Assembly (NCBI RefSeq): GCF_949628265.1
Contig: NC_088790.1
Span: 3,786,545 to 3,850,544, forward strand
Direction of reading: 5' to 3'
Length of the DNA: 64,000 nucleotides
From: Cloeon dipterum
Taxonomy: Eukaryota > Arthropoda > Insecta > Ephemeroptera > Baetidae
Shown here: positions 48,901-61,166 of the stretch, piece after piece
How positions within the stretch are numbered: position 1 is the stretch's first letter
Layout: every line of letters begins with the position of its first letter
Notes under the pieces: generated by a model
Databases searched by the model: none
Told to the model about the DNA's origin: nothing
The model's input: the letters and a program-made list of their open reading frames with translations, nothing else
Position numbers and translations under genes: made by a program

Positions 48901-51900
48901 CGAGTCGAGTGGTATGCAGATTTTGCAATTGGAACCCCAGATTTAGATGTCACACTGATTTTTTTTAATTATTCAGGTCTCTAAAAGAAAATCATGTTTA
49001 TCAACAAACCATCGCAGAATTACAAAAACTGCACACTCTTCATGATCTCCCCTAGAGAAGCTTGTCTCTATGACCTGCAAATTTAAAAGACTCGAAAGCA
49101 AACTTTCATAATTGAGAAAATGAACAAAGTTTCATAGCCATGATAATAAGAATGATCTTGAAAACGATTTTAGGGCGGTAAAGTACCTTTAAGCTTTAGA
49201 GCACCAGAAAGTAAAGCTTTTATCGCAATTGAAACCTGTCAAATTTCAAATCGGATTAAATACACTCTATGGGTTCAGATGATGGGTGGTTTCCAGATAA
49301 TTAACTACCCAAATTTGGGGAAACGACGTAATTTGTAACGCGAGCGAGCAAGCGAACGAACAGGCGGCGACACGCGAAAGCGAATTGATTTCTTTGAGAG
49401 GCGGTCGGCGCGACAGAGCGTCGACGTTGATGAAGATTTTCGCAAGAAAAATAATGCGATTCCCCGCGGACGGCGCGGACGGCCCCGGCAAAAGAAAAAG
49501 AAAAGTGCTTAATTAAGGCGGAGTGGCGTCTCTCGGCGGGGCTGCTGCTGCTGCCGCGGATAATCAGAATTATTATTACGCCGCATTAGATTTATTGCCG
49601 TGTATCTTTCAACTCTGGGGCCGCTGGTTGGGGACGTGAGCACATTATACACGGCAGAGCGGCAAGAACAAAAAGTGAATCCGCCCAGCAGACGTGACTG
49701 CAAATCATAGAGTCGCTTTTGATCTCATTGTCTGCCGGTCACCGATCCCATTTTGAGCGGCGTGTGCAGGCAGGCGCGCTCACCACGGCTGAAAAATAAA
49801 AATATATACATGTATGTATAACGACGGGCTCTTTGAAATATCCCTTTCATTTACCAGATTTTCAAGCAGATATCGACGTGAATATGCAAACTCGAGTACG
49901 CCGATCGATTTCTTGTTGCCTCCCCCATGCCGCCGAATCCCGATTTCGGCTTTGTTTGGGTTAAAACGGGCGCGAAGCTCACTCACTCACTTGGTATCGC
50001 GCGCGACTCGCATGCACACACACACACAGTTTACCTGCTTTTTCAGCCGAGCTGAATATTTGACGGCGTGTGCATGAATGAAAGTCAAATGATCTGGGAT
50101 AAGCCGGTCTCGAGGGCCAGACTGCTTAGCCGCGCACCCGGCCTTTCGGGCCCAACAAACACATTACTGCTTGCTCTTTTTCCCGCCCGCCGCTAACGAG
50201 AGGCAAAAACTTTCAGCTGCGAGTCGGGCAAGAGCAACCCGCACAGGAACGTCTCTGAACTGCTAGACAACTTGCTCAGGGGATACGATAACAGCGTGCG
50301 GCCTGACTTTGGAGGTGAGTAGCAATTTTTTACCCCGTCGCGTGTCGATCAATTTGCCACGGAATGTGGGGCGCTGCTGGCTCACTGGCTGATACACCGC
50401 ACCGCCGCATTTTTGCTCCTTTGATTTGGTCAATTAGCACTTCACAGACAGTCTCTTTCATGCAGCTTTCCCTGCTGCACTTGCTCTTCGTGACCGTGCA
50501 CTACTTTTGCTCTTTTGAGGAGGATTGGAAAACGCCTTTTCCAGAATAGACACTCATATATGATAGCCGTTTTGAATATAAAGCTGAAAAGATTCCCTTT
50601 CTCGAGCTTTTGAAAAGCAATTTTCCCAATGCACTATGAACAGAACAAAGAAATAAATTTTTGATCAGATAAAACAGACTATATAGAGATTCAAATCTGG
50701 CGTTGGGCGTGATATTTCCACCCATGTACATTTCCACATATTGCTGTTCAAAGAACGTGTAAAAAGTCACATTTTATTGCAATTCAGTATAAAAAAAGAG
50801 ATTGAAAAATGCTCGAGATCGAGTCAGGAGAGAGCACGCAGTGAAGGGTGGCGTGCAAAAGTCTAGAATCGGTGTATTGCACCGCATATAAAAAGTTAAA
50901 ACTGTCTCGTGGTGGTCGTACTCGTGCCCAAGCAAAGCCGCTTATGTGTAACTGTAGCGGTGGCATGCTCTCTCTCCCTATGGCTCTCGCACCTGTGCAA
51001 TGACAAAAGTTTTGAAGTTGCGTTTACTAAGCTGTTTTTATCGAACTTGTTGTTATCTATATGGAGACGAATGCAAAAATAGCTGATAAGAAATAGGCAT
51101 AAAACCAGAGTTGGAAACTTTAACAAAGGCAGAGAGTCGGTTTTGAACTTGATTGTGATTTAGCATCCACATAATCTGCTTTTAATTTTCCGTACGTTTG
51201 AAAATTTGAAGAAACTGTTTTTTCGTAAAAACCCGTCTAAATCAGTTCAGAAACTGTCTATAATCCATCCTTAGTGTTCGTAGCCGCCGATAGATGGTGC
51301 CACCGTAGAATTACGATTTTTAAGGAACTTCCGCTGCGATTTCAGACTCAGTGCTGCCACTGAGCATTCTTCACGTAATATGTGTTCTTTTGACGAGTGA
51401 AAACCAAAATCGGTTGAGCCAATCGCTGTAGAATCGTGAAACCACTATTTTTTTTTAAATAAAAAAATCTTTTTCGTCGTTTCTACGGTGAATGGCTGGA
51501 CTGATTTTTGTTTCCAGCACGTCTGAAGACATAATTCTAGAAGCAGAATGCACAGCAGCAGGTTTTAGTCTTAAATCACAGCGGGAAATTCATTAAAATC
51601 TAAAGAAACCACTGGCGCCATCTGTTGGCGGCTTACCCAACTGGTGAATTCACTAAAAAATAATCTAAATATTCCGAAAAAGTCTACTTATTACCTATTC
51701 ACATGCATTCTTTTGTTCTAAACGCTTTTCCCCTCCATTTTTCGCGACAAAAGACCGTTCTCTCGGTGTGTAATCCAATCAAACACGCACCCTCCTCCAT
51801 TGATAATAATTTTTCAGCCCTTGTCTAAAAAGGAAATTCAGTCCAAGCGGAAAAGTAGCTGGCGAGTGAGCGAACAGGCACTAAATACATATATAAAATG

Positions 51901-52009
51901 ATGCGTTGCAAAAGCAGCCGTCTCTCTTGTATCACTTTTGCTCTGCCGAGATAGACTGCGCAGAGGCGAGAGATCGCATTTTCTGAATTTTGGCTGCGTT
52001 TCACTTTTG

Positions 52010-52040
<31 letters not shown>

Positions 52041-55000
52041 CCAGCAGCGGTCTTTTGTGTGCGGGGCCCCAACAGCACCCGGGGCCGTCTCGAGAGCTCG
52101 GCCTGGCCGCATTTTTATCATCATTATTATGTGTTATGAGCTTTGTTATGGATTTGTCGCCGTCCGCTCTCGCGTCGTACTTATTGGAGCCGCAAGGTGC
52201 GAATAATGGCGGCGGCGTAACGCGCTTTTTTCCACCGCACTCTTTTCCAAGAGCTTTTTCCATAAAAAGATATATTAATGAGACTATTAAAAGGAACAGG
52301 AGCACTTTCCTCGGCATACTCGTCATTTTCGCCACATTGGCACAGTGACCCGTTTGCAAAGCTCCCAACACTTCAAAGACGAATTCAATGAGATCTCTGA
52401 TTGACACGCAACACAATTGTCTCGTGAATCCATTCACGCATGCCGAGAAGGCACCAAGTAGCGAGTCGGAGAGTGTTTTCGCTTTCGCATGCCTCCCAAC
52501 TCTGAATGGAGGGAAAACTCTGTGCATGCGTGCTTTGCAATTCAATGTCCTTGTTCTTGTTTGCGTGATGTTTTAATCATACGGAGTAAGGAAAATTCAT
52601 TTTTATTTTTTAATTTAACATTTATGCATTAGAATTCTCAGCCGGGCTGGGTTTTAAACTTGAAACAGTCGTGCATGGAGGGGAAATAATTTAGCTGTCG
52701 GAAATATCGGGATCATAAAATAAATTTACTTCCCTGCTTTTGCTCCGTGGAAAAACTTTCGAAAAGCGTTCGAGCCGGCTGCTTAAGTGGATGTAGTGAG
52801 TCAAACAAAAAGTTTTAGTGAGCGTTCGTGGAAATTTGCTTTCAGGTCCGCCGGCGGTTGTGGAGGTGGACATGGTAGTGCGCAGCATGGGGCCCATCTC
52901 AGAGGTCGACATGGTGAGTGTGTGCCGACTGCCGACTCCAAACCACCCCCTTGACATGTCACTCGCAAGCAGCAGCCACCCTTCTCCCTTTCTTTCACTC
53001 ACTCGCTCGTCCGCAGACGTCAATTCAGCAGTTAATCTGGCCAAAAAACATTTTGCTCGCAAATTGGTTTTTAATGAATAAAGTTAGCTCTCTCGCGCGC
53101 AAAGCTTTTTTCAGGGTGAAATTCGTGAGTGCAATTACACACATATTCACGGCAACTTGCCTATACCTGCTTCCTGAGCGGCTTTAAAATCATGCAGACG
53201 ACGTACGTGTGGGACCGATTCAAAAGTTCTTCTTTCACCCCGGCAGAAAGCGTTTTCTAATCATACCTCTCGCGCGCATCTCATTTGTGACGTCGTCGCA
53301 GACGTTGTGAAGCAGAAACAAAAGTTGTAGTAACTCTTTGCAGCAGCATGAACGTGATTTGTCGCCCGCGGATAATTTTCTCATTTCTGAGCATAATTAC
53401 AGCATACCAAGAAGGCTCTCATTAGAGCAGAAGTCTCAATTTTGATTGCAATTCAAAGTCTCTTCAGAGAGAAAAGTAGGTTAAAAACAAGTTCTCAATT
53501 TAATGAGATCCTTTTAACGGATTGATTCACAAGAATTACTTGGGTAGGGTTTTCCACTGTCCAAATACCAAAAAAACATTTTGCTCCGATTTTGACAGGG
53601 AATTAAAGCGACACTTTGTTTCTGCTCCACTCACTAAGTCCATTAATTAAGGACTAAGGACCTGTTGCTCCAGTAAGAAACATGAGCGTTTAACAGAGTT
53701 AGGAGGAAAACTGTTTCATTGCATTTAATTTTCCTCTTCCACGAATCCACGTTTCCAACACTTGATTTAAATATGGTAGTCAATCACTAGTTCCGGAAAT
53801 TTTACTCTAATTTCAAAACATCTCACAGCAAAACTTTGTGTGTATTTACATACCTTTGCAATTTCATTTTTGGCAGTGTAAATCAAATTTCGATGGTCAA
53901 ATTAGGTTAAGCAACCGAATCACTCGACCAACAAATTGACACAAATGTTCCGAAAATCAGTAAATCGAAAAATCCGTTATGTTGGTGGTTTTTTGGTCAG
54001 AACCTAGCAAAGGCCTAACAAAAACACAACGCCAGTGACCAATCAGAGAAAGGAGTGGTTTTTGCGAGACACCAGCGCCACTGTGACAGCCAGCACAAGC
54101 AAAAACTCATTGTCAGCCTTGTCATTTGACTCGCTGTGGCGCTGCCGTCTCGGTCTGGCTGCGAGCCAATCAAAAAACCAATAATCTCCTTTGCTAACTG
54201 TCGCACTTATCGTCAAAAGTAACGGTTTTTATACATGCGTTTCCTGCAATTTTCGGCACGTCGACCGAGTGATTTGATTTTCCAATTCCAATTTTAATGC
54301 AGGTGATTTTATTTTTTTGCAGACATATTCAATGGACTGCTACTTCAGACAAACATGGGTTGATCGGCGATTGGCATTCAAAGGCAGCAAAGAGACATTG
54401 GCACTCAGCATCTCGATGTTGAAACGCATCTGGAAGCCGGACACCTATTTCTACAATGGGAAACAATCTTACCTCCACACCATCACCACACCAAACAAAT
54501 TCGTGCGGCTCTATCAGGATGGCAGAGTGCTCTACTCATCCCGGTACGAAATTGAATACGGTTGAAAATCGCACGTGACGAGTGGGGAAGCGTCGGAATA
54601 GAAAATGCAGCTTGAAAGGGAAGGAATGCACGAGGAAAGATTTGCATTATAATTTGCTCTCGAGTGAACTCAATATCTGTGGATTAGCCGGGGCAAAATT
54701 GAAAAGATAGGAGCGATGCCGCGCACTCTGCTCTCTCGTCGTCAGAGCACTCTACATGCCATAAGAGAGGGAGTAGGAAATTAAGCTTCGAGAGGGGGTG
54801 GAATTCATCAAATCTTAACAGACTCATTTGAGCAAACACCACAAACTTCCTCTTGCCTGCTCTCCATTCTTTTTCTTTCCTCCGGCTCGACTGATCGCCG
54901 TCGAATTTTCTCGTTCGGCTAGCGAAGAGCAGCCGACAAACAAGCAAATATTCGCGCGGCGCGGCATATTCTCTATTTGGCGAAAGGTTTATTGCACGCA

Positions 55001-58000
55001 TCAGTTCTGATTACACTCGCGCGCGCCAGACTGTATAAAGACCAAAAGCCGAGCAATCCGGCTGTTTTTGCTTTTTATTTGGCTGTGTGCGTTGGGGATC
55101 GGAGAGACTCTCGACAGCAAGATGCTGCCTAAGCAGACTGAAAAGTGAAAATCGATGCGGCTAATTGAGTGACCTGATTTTCTGCCCGCCGCCGTGTGTA
55201 AAAATCCTGCACGGCTGTGCTCGGAGCCATTATTTTATTTCCTTTTATGGTCAGAAAAAAAATGTTCTACTAACATTTAACAAGTTGTTTCCTACTTCAA
55301 AGAAGCAAAAATTCCGTTTCATTTAACGATGAAAATCACTTTGAAGGGTAAATACAATCAAACGCTCCATTGGAAGAAGGCACGCGGTGTTTATTTGCAG
55401 AAACTCTCTTGGAAATTACTTTCCTAGAGCTAAGCAGTCCAACTTTTATTGCTTGCACACTCTTAATCGCAACTTCTAGTGGAAAGATTCTCGATTTTAT
55501 CGATCGCTTGTTCTCATTAGACAGCGCTATTTGCGGATTACGCTCTACTCATATATTTTAACAAATAAAACGAGAGAAAATTATGGGGGGAATATGTAGA
55601 GCAGCCATATTATTGTTGTACTTGCTGCTGAAAATCTATAGTAACTACTGTAAAGGCACACAATCGAATTAGATCCTAGTTAATAATTCCGTTGTAATTC
55701 AAACACCCCCTTTAGCTAGTAAGGGAAGGTCAAAACGAGTCTAATGGTGTGCAGTTTTTTGCAATTTTGATGGTTAGAACCCGAGATTTGGAGTTGACAA
55801 TATTTGCAAAACAAGAAAAATTTCAAAACTTCGAGTTTATTTTAGTGCAATTTATAAAAATAGAAGAACACTACTCTGGAATTTACACACACACTCACAA
55901 ATGTCATGAGATAACTAAAAAGCTTATTTTCGATATTTCACAATCCTTAACTCATTTCAAAGATATAAAAATTATAAACCAAAATTAACACTAGAGACTT
56001 TTTGCCTTCACCTTAGGACATAAAATTTTGTGTTGGCACTATCGGGATCGGCGAGAGGAATCCAAAGCTCAACTTTTTTTTAAATTGCATCACGGTGATA
56101 TACTTAGTTTCAAAGATTTCCAAAACGGTCCCGTAAATTGAATAATTTGTAGAAAATTTTTATGACGCAAGCTTCTATAGTATGAATTGACTTTGTACAT
56201 TTTGCTTGACCTCATTCCAGTTTTGTCCTTTGTCCCGTGACATTCCACCATTTAATTATCCATCGCTTGATAAAAATCTGTCAGAGTCAAGCGCGAAAGA
56301 GAAAGAAAGAGATTTTACGGTCGACGAAATCGGTTTAGGAATAGAATGTATATGGCAAGCACACGGGAACGGCGTGTTTATCTGTCGAAATGCGATCAGC
56401 GGCTGTGATCCTGCTGAACGGAAATGGCACCCACTCAGAATGCAGACACGCCGCGCGCTGTCTTCTTTTTCTGCCACGGCCGCCGCCGCCACCGCCGTGG
56501 CTGTGTGTGTGTGTGTGTGTGTGCCTCTATACTTATTCTTCTTCTCGAGCTCCCGTGCATTGATTCCAACATCGTGACGTCACAATGACTCTTTGTCGTC
56601 ATTTTGAAGGGTGGCTCAAAAAGAGCGCCTCTTAAATAATGCAGGGACCGCTCGAGATGACACCTAATTGGCCCATCCAACCGGAAAGCCGGCCCTTTTA
56701 CGCCTTCACCAGGTGCTGCTTCAGGCTCGATGCGTCTTTTTGCATCAACGCATTTTCTTTGTGGAATACTCAAAATTTTAGTGCACCCTCAGCAACTTAT
56801 TTTCATGTTTTGTTTTATGAAAATGAGGTTTTTAATATTTGTTATGTTTTTTTCAGGTTAACAATAAAAGCAGGATGCCCGATGAACCTAGAGAATTTTC
56901 CCATGGATACACAGAGATGCCCGCTCAAGTTCGGCAGTTGTGAGTGTGTTTGCTTGCTTGTCAATCAATCGTGTTTGCCACGCGACTGAACGGACAGGGA
57001 GAGTGCCTGTTATGCCCTGTTATTTGAAGCATAGCATCCCCTTTGTCACGTAAAATTCACGAACTTCACGCGCACTGTGATTTTTCAACAGTATGGTGAA
57101 ATTATTCGGAGCGCTGATTGCCAATAATTGCATCAAAATTAAAAGCTGATTTTTTTAGTTATTTTGTCAAACAGAGCTGCATTGACTTTTTATGTATTTT
57201 ATTGAAAATTTTCAAGCAATGCACGAAAATGAATGCCAGATTAGAATTACTGAAGGTTGAAAACTATATAAATCAACACCGAAAACATCAAATTTTGGTC
57301 CGGTTGAATAAACCCCCCAAAACCGACCCCCAGAACCTCCCTTTCACGAAAAGAGGGTGGGTTACAAAACCTCAGAAATGCTTATAATATTCACGAAATT
57401 ATCCCAAACTTATTTATCTCGAAATAGAAGAAGTTTTTTTGAGATTGAGGAAAACTTTGGCAATTTAAAAGTTTTGATTTTTCATTCCCTTAATATGGCT
57501 GATTTTTTTAGCAAGACAAAATTGGTCACCGCAAAATTTTTTTGAGCACTCTTTTATTTGCTTTGTTACTTTTGCCCGAAAAAAGGCATTTTTTTAAAAG
57601 GGCCAACTATTTGAGCCCCAGTAAAATAGACAATTCTTGAAATTTTTAGCTGATATTTTCAGGTACGCTATGTGTTTACTAAGGCAACGCCCCTACCAAA
57701 TTTCACCAAGATCTGATGACCCATGCCAAGATTTGGCCCACATTTAGTTTAGGAAAATGTTCTAATTTCGCACACTCAGGATTTAAAATATATATTACTT
57801 TAATTTATTTTTTAGATTAGACTTCAGTCTTCATTTGGAAATAGACGTGCATAAAAATTTTAAAAAGCTGTTGCGTTTCTCGCTTGGCTGTAGCTGGGAA
57901 AAAGTCAAAATCTCCGACGCATGAATATTTTACGTCAAATGGCAAAATGGGCACTCTCTGCTGGCCCGCAAGCGCGACCATACTGCTCCAGAGACCGCTG

Positions 58001-58020
58001 ACACGTGACGAGAAAAACAG

Positions 58021-58051
<31 letters not shown>

Positions 58052-60598
58052 TTGTTCAATGGAGTTGAAAACACATCGCAATGTCAGGGGAAAAGTCATA
58101 AATCATAAATCAGCAGGCGAATATTCGTTTGCTCAGCGGTGAAGTGCCCGTGGCTGCGTCGAGCGACCTTTTTAAAGCTCCAGATCCAATTCAATCGAGT
58201 CCAATTCATTGAGTCGCGCAAAATAAGAATCAATTTGCGTGTTTCATCATACATGCACGCACTACAAGAATTTGATCAGGTTGATTTTCAGTGCGCGATT
58301 TTTCCACCGCTGCGCCACGATTTGATAACAATAAAAAAAATCCTGGCTGTTTCTTCCGTTGAAATAGCGCTCCAGCATTTCTCTCCTCGTTCAAAACTGA
58401 AAGCCGAGTTAAGCAGACGCCGACTAAATGCATGACCCACATTGCAAGTACTATGCTCTCTATTCAATATGAATTCTTTTCAGTTGGGTACACGACGCAG
58501 GACGTGTTGTACCAATGGAACTCGGCCCGGAAAGTGTCCATTGCAGAAGACATGAAGCTATCCCAATTTGACCTAATTGCCACTCCAGCAGCAAATCAGA
58601 CTGACATTGTCAAAGCAGGTAAAACGAAGGCGTTGAATGTGCTGCAAACCAAACAGATGCTAATACGCCGCTTCTTTTCAGGAGAGTATTCGATGCTGCT
58701 CGTGAGCTTCCACCTCCAAAGGCACATGGGAAACTTTTTAATTCAAGTCTACGGCCCCTGCATCCTGCTCGTGGTGCTCAGCTGGGTTTCCTTTTGGCTC
58801 AATAGAGAAGCCACTGCCGACAGAGTTTCGCTAGGTAATCCGAAAAAATGAAAATTAGAGGTCTCAGCCAGGCGTTGGTGAAAAACGGCAAAAAATTAAA
58901 AAGTGCAGTAGAAAAAAATGTCTTGCGGCCCTTCGGACCGTTAAGCACCATCAAAATTCACGCTTAAAATAATGTCAGCCGCGCCAGCCGCCGGTAAAAA
59001 TAGCCAGTCGACGCCTAAAATCTCGCGGCTGAGACCTCTATAAAAAATCCATCACGTATCTGCAACCTGTGTGCAGCTCATGCAGCGCGCGTTGCCTACC
59101 TCTGCCTTTTGCAGGCGTTCAACACAGTCTGCCAATACTAACGCATCTCATTCCAGGTATAACCACTGTCTTGACAATGACGTTCCTCGGATTAGAAGCC
59201 CGCACTGACCTTCCAAAGGTGGCTTATCCCACTGCCCTCGATTTCTTTGTTTTTCTCTCGTTCGCCTTTATTTTCGCCACTATAATTCAGGTGACTTTTT
59301 ATATTTAAGAAAAACAAAATCGATTGCTACACACAAACAATCGGCAGTTTGCAGTGGTGCATTACTTCACGAAGTATGGATCTGGTGAAGTTTACTTCAG
59401 CTCAGAGTTCACCTCAGACTCGGATTCTTCCGACAGTGACGCTTGGGACACGGACAATGCACATTCCTCACAAGTAAGTCTGACTTCCATTTGCAGAGTG
59501 ACCAAAACATAAAAGGACCATCGGAACACAGGTTATAAATCGAACCCTGGCGTCAGGGTAGGCATATAACGATTGATTAAATTTAAATCACATTTGTAGC
59601 CATTTAACCTACACCTGTGAGCTCTGTTGATGACTCTTAATTTTTTTAATCCTTCAAGGTGCTCAGGAAACGACCTAAAGCGCCCATAATCTTGTTCTTG
59701 ATAACCCTGATGGCTTCCAAAGGGTTTAATACCACATATTCTGAAAGTTATCAACTTTGAAATCCCTAATGGTGAGCAGTTCTTGCAAATCAAACTAATA
59801 TAGAGACCACAGATGCCGGTTAAAAAGCTACAAATAATGAAATTTGAATGATATCGATCGCTTGAGGGCTACCCTGAAGCCAGGGCTCGATTTTTACCCT
59901 GTTCTGATGGTCTTGTCTGACCTCAAGAGTGATCCATCTGAACTAAAAAACACCCATTTTTCAACTTTTGACCCTCTGAATCTTAAAAACAGAAAAGATG
60001 AAGAAAAATGGAAAAACTCTATAATTAATCATATTTTGAAAATTCCAAATAATATATATTTTAATTTTAAAAGTTTTGGGCTGTCTAAATATGCATCTTT
60101 TGGCATTGCAGACCATTAAATTTCAAGCATTTCTTATACATTATTTCAAATTCAATAATTTTCAAAATAGATTTGTGTCTCTCCTCATTTCAGGACGAAA
60201 CACTGAACGACTATTCGCTTCCAAGCAGAGACACTTGCGTCGAGGTGATTCCGCTGTCCGCCCCCAGCTGCCTCCAGCGCGAGCCGCCCCCGCCGTGGCT
60301 GTGCTTCTCGCGGCCGCAACGGAGGCCTGCCGCCTTCCCGACCGCGCTGCGGGACCAGCGGAGGCGGGACCCGCCGTCCGCCCCCGCTCCCAATCTGACC
60401 CGGAGGCGTCGGTCCTCGGCGTCGTGTCCGTCGCGGCCGCCTCCGCAGCGCCGGCGTCGAAAGAAACGCACGCCGCGCTACAACTCTGTGTCCAAGATCG
60501 ACCGCGCCTCGCGCTTCGTGTTCCCGCTCTGCTTCCTCGGCATAAACGTGTTCTACTGGTACGCTTACTTGGCCAGAAGTGAGCGCATAAAGAACTGA
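45918..60598 (+). CDS. Grd: GABA-receptor-like Cys-loop subunit GRD, ten coding exons, complete
   Basis: Exons: 45918-45964, 50217-50314, 52846-52913, 54323-54543, 56857-56939, 58484-58618, 58682-58834, 59157-59290, 59348-59473, 60194-60598 (TGA); 489 aa. Sizes of 68, 221 and 83 nt are typical of this superfamily. A signal peptide ([16 protein letters not shown]) is followed by a ligand domain with [32 protein letters not shown] and the 15-residue Cys loop C152-C166. M1 (about 236-256) starts after QRHMGNF; M2 begins at [17 protein letters not shown]3 is [20 protein letters not shown]4 follows [12 protein letters not shown]. The wording [22 protein letters not shown] is diagnostic of GRD rather than RDL or LCCH3. 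The pore has A263 (-2'), D264 (-1') and R265 (0'). GRD with LCCH3 is reported to form GABA-gated cation channels in Drosophila. The M3-M4 loop in exon 10 is Pro/Arg-rich and very GC-rich. Exon 1 starts at an acceptor at 45897, so the 5' UTR is split. Exon 1 is the least certain exon. Confidence 0.92.
45965..50216. other. Grd intron 1
   Basis: 4.25 kb. Contains degenerate family D repeats at 48.65-49.08 kb and CpG-rich text near 46.9-47.4 and 49.3-50.2 kb; no exon-like conserved coding was found. Confidence 0.5.
48650..49075. repeat. Degenerate family D repeats in Grd intron 1
   Basis: Forward TCTAAGCTTCTAACTGTCGG with CTCAACCTCCCCTATATAGC, then reverse AAGACGAGTCGAGTGGTATG with GGAACCCCAGATTTAG, and a third short piece (AATTACAAAAACTGCACAC) near 49017. 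Confidence 0.55.
51279..51634. mobile_element. MITE with GCCGCC-type inverted ends in Grd intron 2
   Basis: Left TAGCCGCCGATAGATGGTGC and right GGCGCCATCTGTTGGCGGCT are imperfect inverted copies about 350 bp apart. Such CCATCTGTTGGCGGC ends are common in insect MITEs (general knowledge). Single copy in the window. Confidence 0.55.
52010..52040 (+). repeat. (GA)n microsatellite in Grd intron 2
   Basis: GA units with one C interruption at 52031. Confidence 0.9.
53848..54298. mobile_element. MITE family C, copy 3, in Grd intron 3
   Basis: Degenerate ends (TTGCAATTTCATTTTTGGCAG at the left in shortened form TTTTTGGCAGTG; TTTCCAATTCCAATTTTAA at the right). Inner text GACCAATCAGAGAA, CAGCGCCACTGTGACAG and TCGACCGAGTGATT matches the copy at 60758-61166. 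It ends about 24 bp before the exon 4 acceptor. Confidence 0.65.
55690..55845. repeat. Family D repeat fragment in Grd intron 4
   Basis: CACCCCCTTTAGCTAGTAAG, GAGTCTAATGGTGTGCAG and GTTAGAACCCGAGATTTGG match the reverse unit of the family. Confidence 0.68.
55990..56245. repeat. Family F repeat, copy 2, in Grd intron 4
   Basis: AAAATTTTGTGTTGGCACTA, CGGCGAGAGGAATCCAAAGC and TTTGTCCCGTGACATTCCA match the copy at 39.2 kb; a family D fragment lies 145 bp upstream. Confidence 0.5.
56502..56523 (+). repeat. (TG)11 microsatellite in Grd intron 4
   Basis: Eleven TG units in a locally GC-rich block. Confidence 0.9.
57290..57760. repeat. Family H repeat, copy 2, in Grd intron 5
   Basis: TTTGAGCCCCAGTAAAATAG and ACAATTCTTGAAATTTT match the copy at 36.5 kb; the left part begins with C-rich AACCCCCCAAAACCGACCCC. 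Confidence 0.45.
58021..58048 (+). repeat. (GA)14 microsatellite in Grd intron 5
   Basis: Fourteen uninterrupted GA units. Confidence 0.95.
58856..59040. mobile_element. MITE family A, copy 3, in Grd intron 7
   Basis: Perfect 14-bp inverted ends TAGAGGTCTCAGCC and GGCTGAGACCTCTA, 185 bp. Its inner CGGACCGTTAAGCACC is the uninterrupted form of the site where a family B element entered copy 1. The intron separates the M1-M2 and M2-M3 exons. Confidence 0.88.
59533..59985. repeat. Family E repeat, copy 2, in Grd intron 9
   Basis: GGTGCTCAGGAAACGACCTA, GGCTTCCAAAGGGTTTAATA and GGTCTTGTCTGACCTCAAGA. It also has an inverted pair of about 25 bp (AATCGAACCCTGGCGTCAGG near 59538 against CCCTGAAGCCAGGGCTCGAT near 59873), suggesting element ends. 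Confidence 0.65.
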
Positions 60599-60757
60599 GA
60601 AAGAAAGAAAGAAAGAAAAATACACGCCTGGTAGATTCGCAATTTAGGCTCCGATCGCACCACCTCATTTGATGTTTTCTTTTTTTTAAATAGGAGGACA
60701 ATTTATTTGAATTATCAAACCGTGTTTTGTGCTTTATTATTTTTCAGACACGACGCC

Positions 60758-61166
60758 TTAAAGTAGCACTGGAATTTAATTTTTTGACAGTGACTATTGA
60801 TTGCTGAGGGTTGGATTAGTAAAGGCATTTGCATCACTGGATCCACAATTCGATTCGACCTGCCGGAAATCGGTAGAAACGTAAAAATTATTACTTTGGC
60901 GGTTTTTGGTTTGACAGGAACGCTAGGGACCAATCAGAGAAGGCAGATGGTTCTCTCTAATTGGCCACATCGAGACAGCAGCGCCACAGCGACAGCCCCT
61001 GGAAGCAACAACCAGCTTGGCTCGTTTCTGTTGTAACGATTTTTAAATTTCTACCGATTTTCTGCACCTCTTGTCGAATTGTCGACCGAGTGATTCGGTT
61101 GTAAACCTAATTTAACCCTCAGGAATCGATTGGCAATGTCGAAAAATAAATTGCAACACTTCTTTA
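60758..61166. mobile_element. MITE family C, copy 1, between Grd and CG8916
   Basis: Left end TTAAAGTAGCACTGG; right end mirrors it (CAACACTTCTTTAG). Arms with TTGACAGTGACTATTGATT and the complement of AATCGATTGGCAATGTC are inverted copies. It contains GACCAATCAGAGAA and AGCAGCGCCACAGCGACAG. It fills a fifth of the convergent intergenic gap. Confidence 0.75.
61145..61150 (+). terminator. First AATAAA downstream of Grd, inside a MITE
   Basis: No AATAAA or ATTAAA was found between the Grd stop (60598) and this hexamer, which lies in the right arm of the family C MITE. It could serve as the Grd poly(A) signal, or a variant signal may be used earlier. Confidence 0.3.

Larger units (their letters stand above)
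50315..52845. other. Grd intron 2
   Basis: 2.5 kb with a MITE (51.3-51.6 kb) and a (GA)n tract. A 235-codon minus-strand frame (52545-51838) crosses the GA tract and shows no known domain; treated as chance. Confidence 0.5.
54544..56856. other. Grd intron 4
   Basis: 2.3 kb with family D and F fragments and a (TG)11 tract. A conserved coding match was not seen. Confidence 0.5.

Noticed and set aside
51838..52545. 235-codon open frame, minus strand, with a hydrophobic stretch
   Set aside because: It crosses a (GA)n tract that yields an SLSLSL run, has no recognisable domain, and sits in Grd intron 2.
60162..60701. Minus-strand frames of 146 and 179 codons and a shifted plus frame of 168
   Set aside because: Shadows of the GC-rich last Grd exon; the M4 reading frame is clearly the real one.
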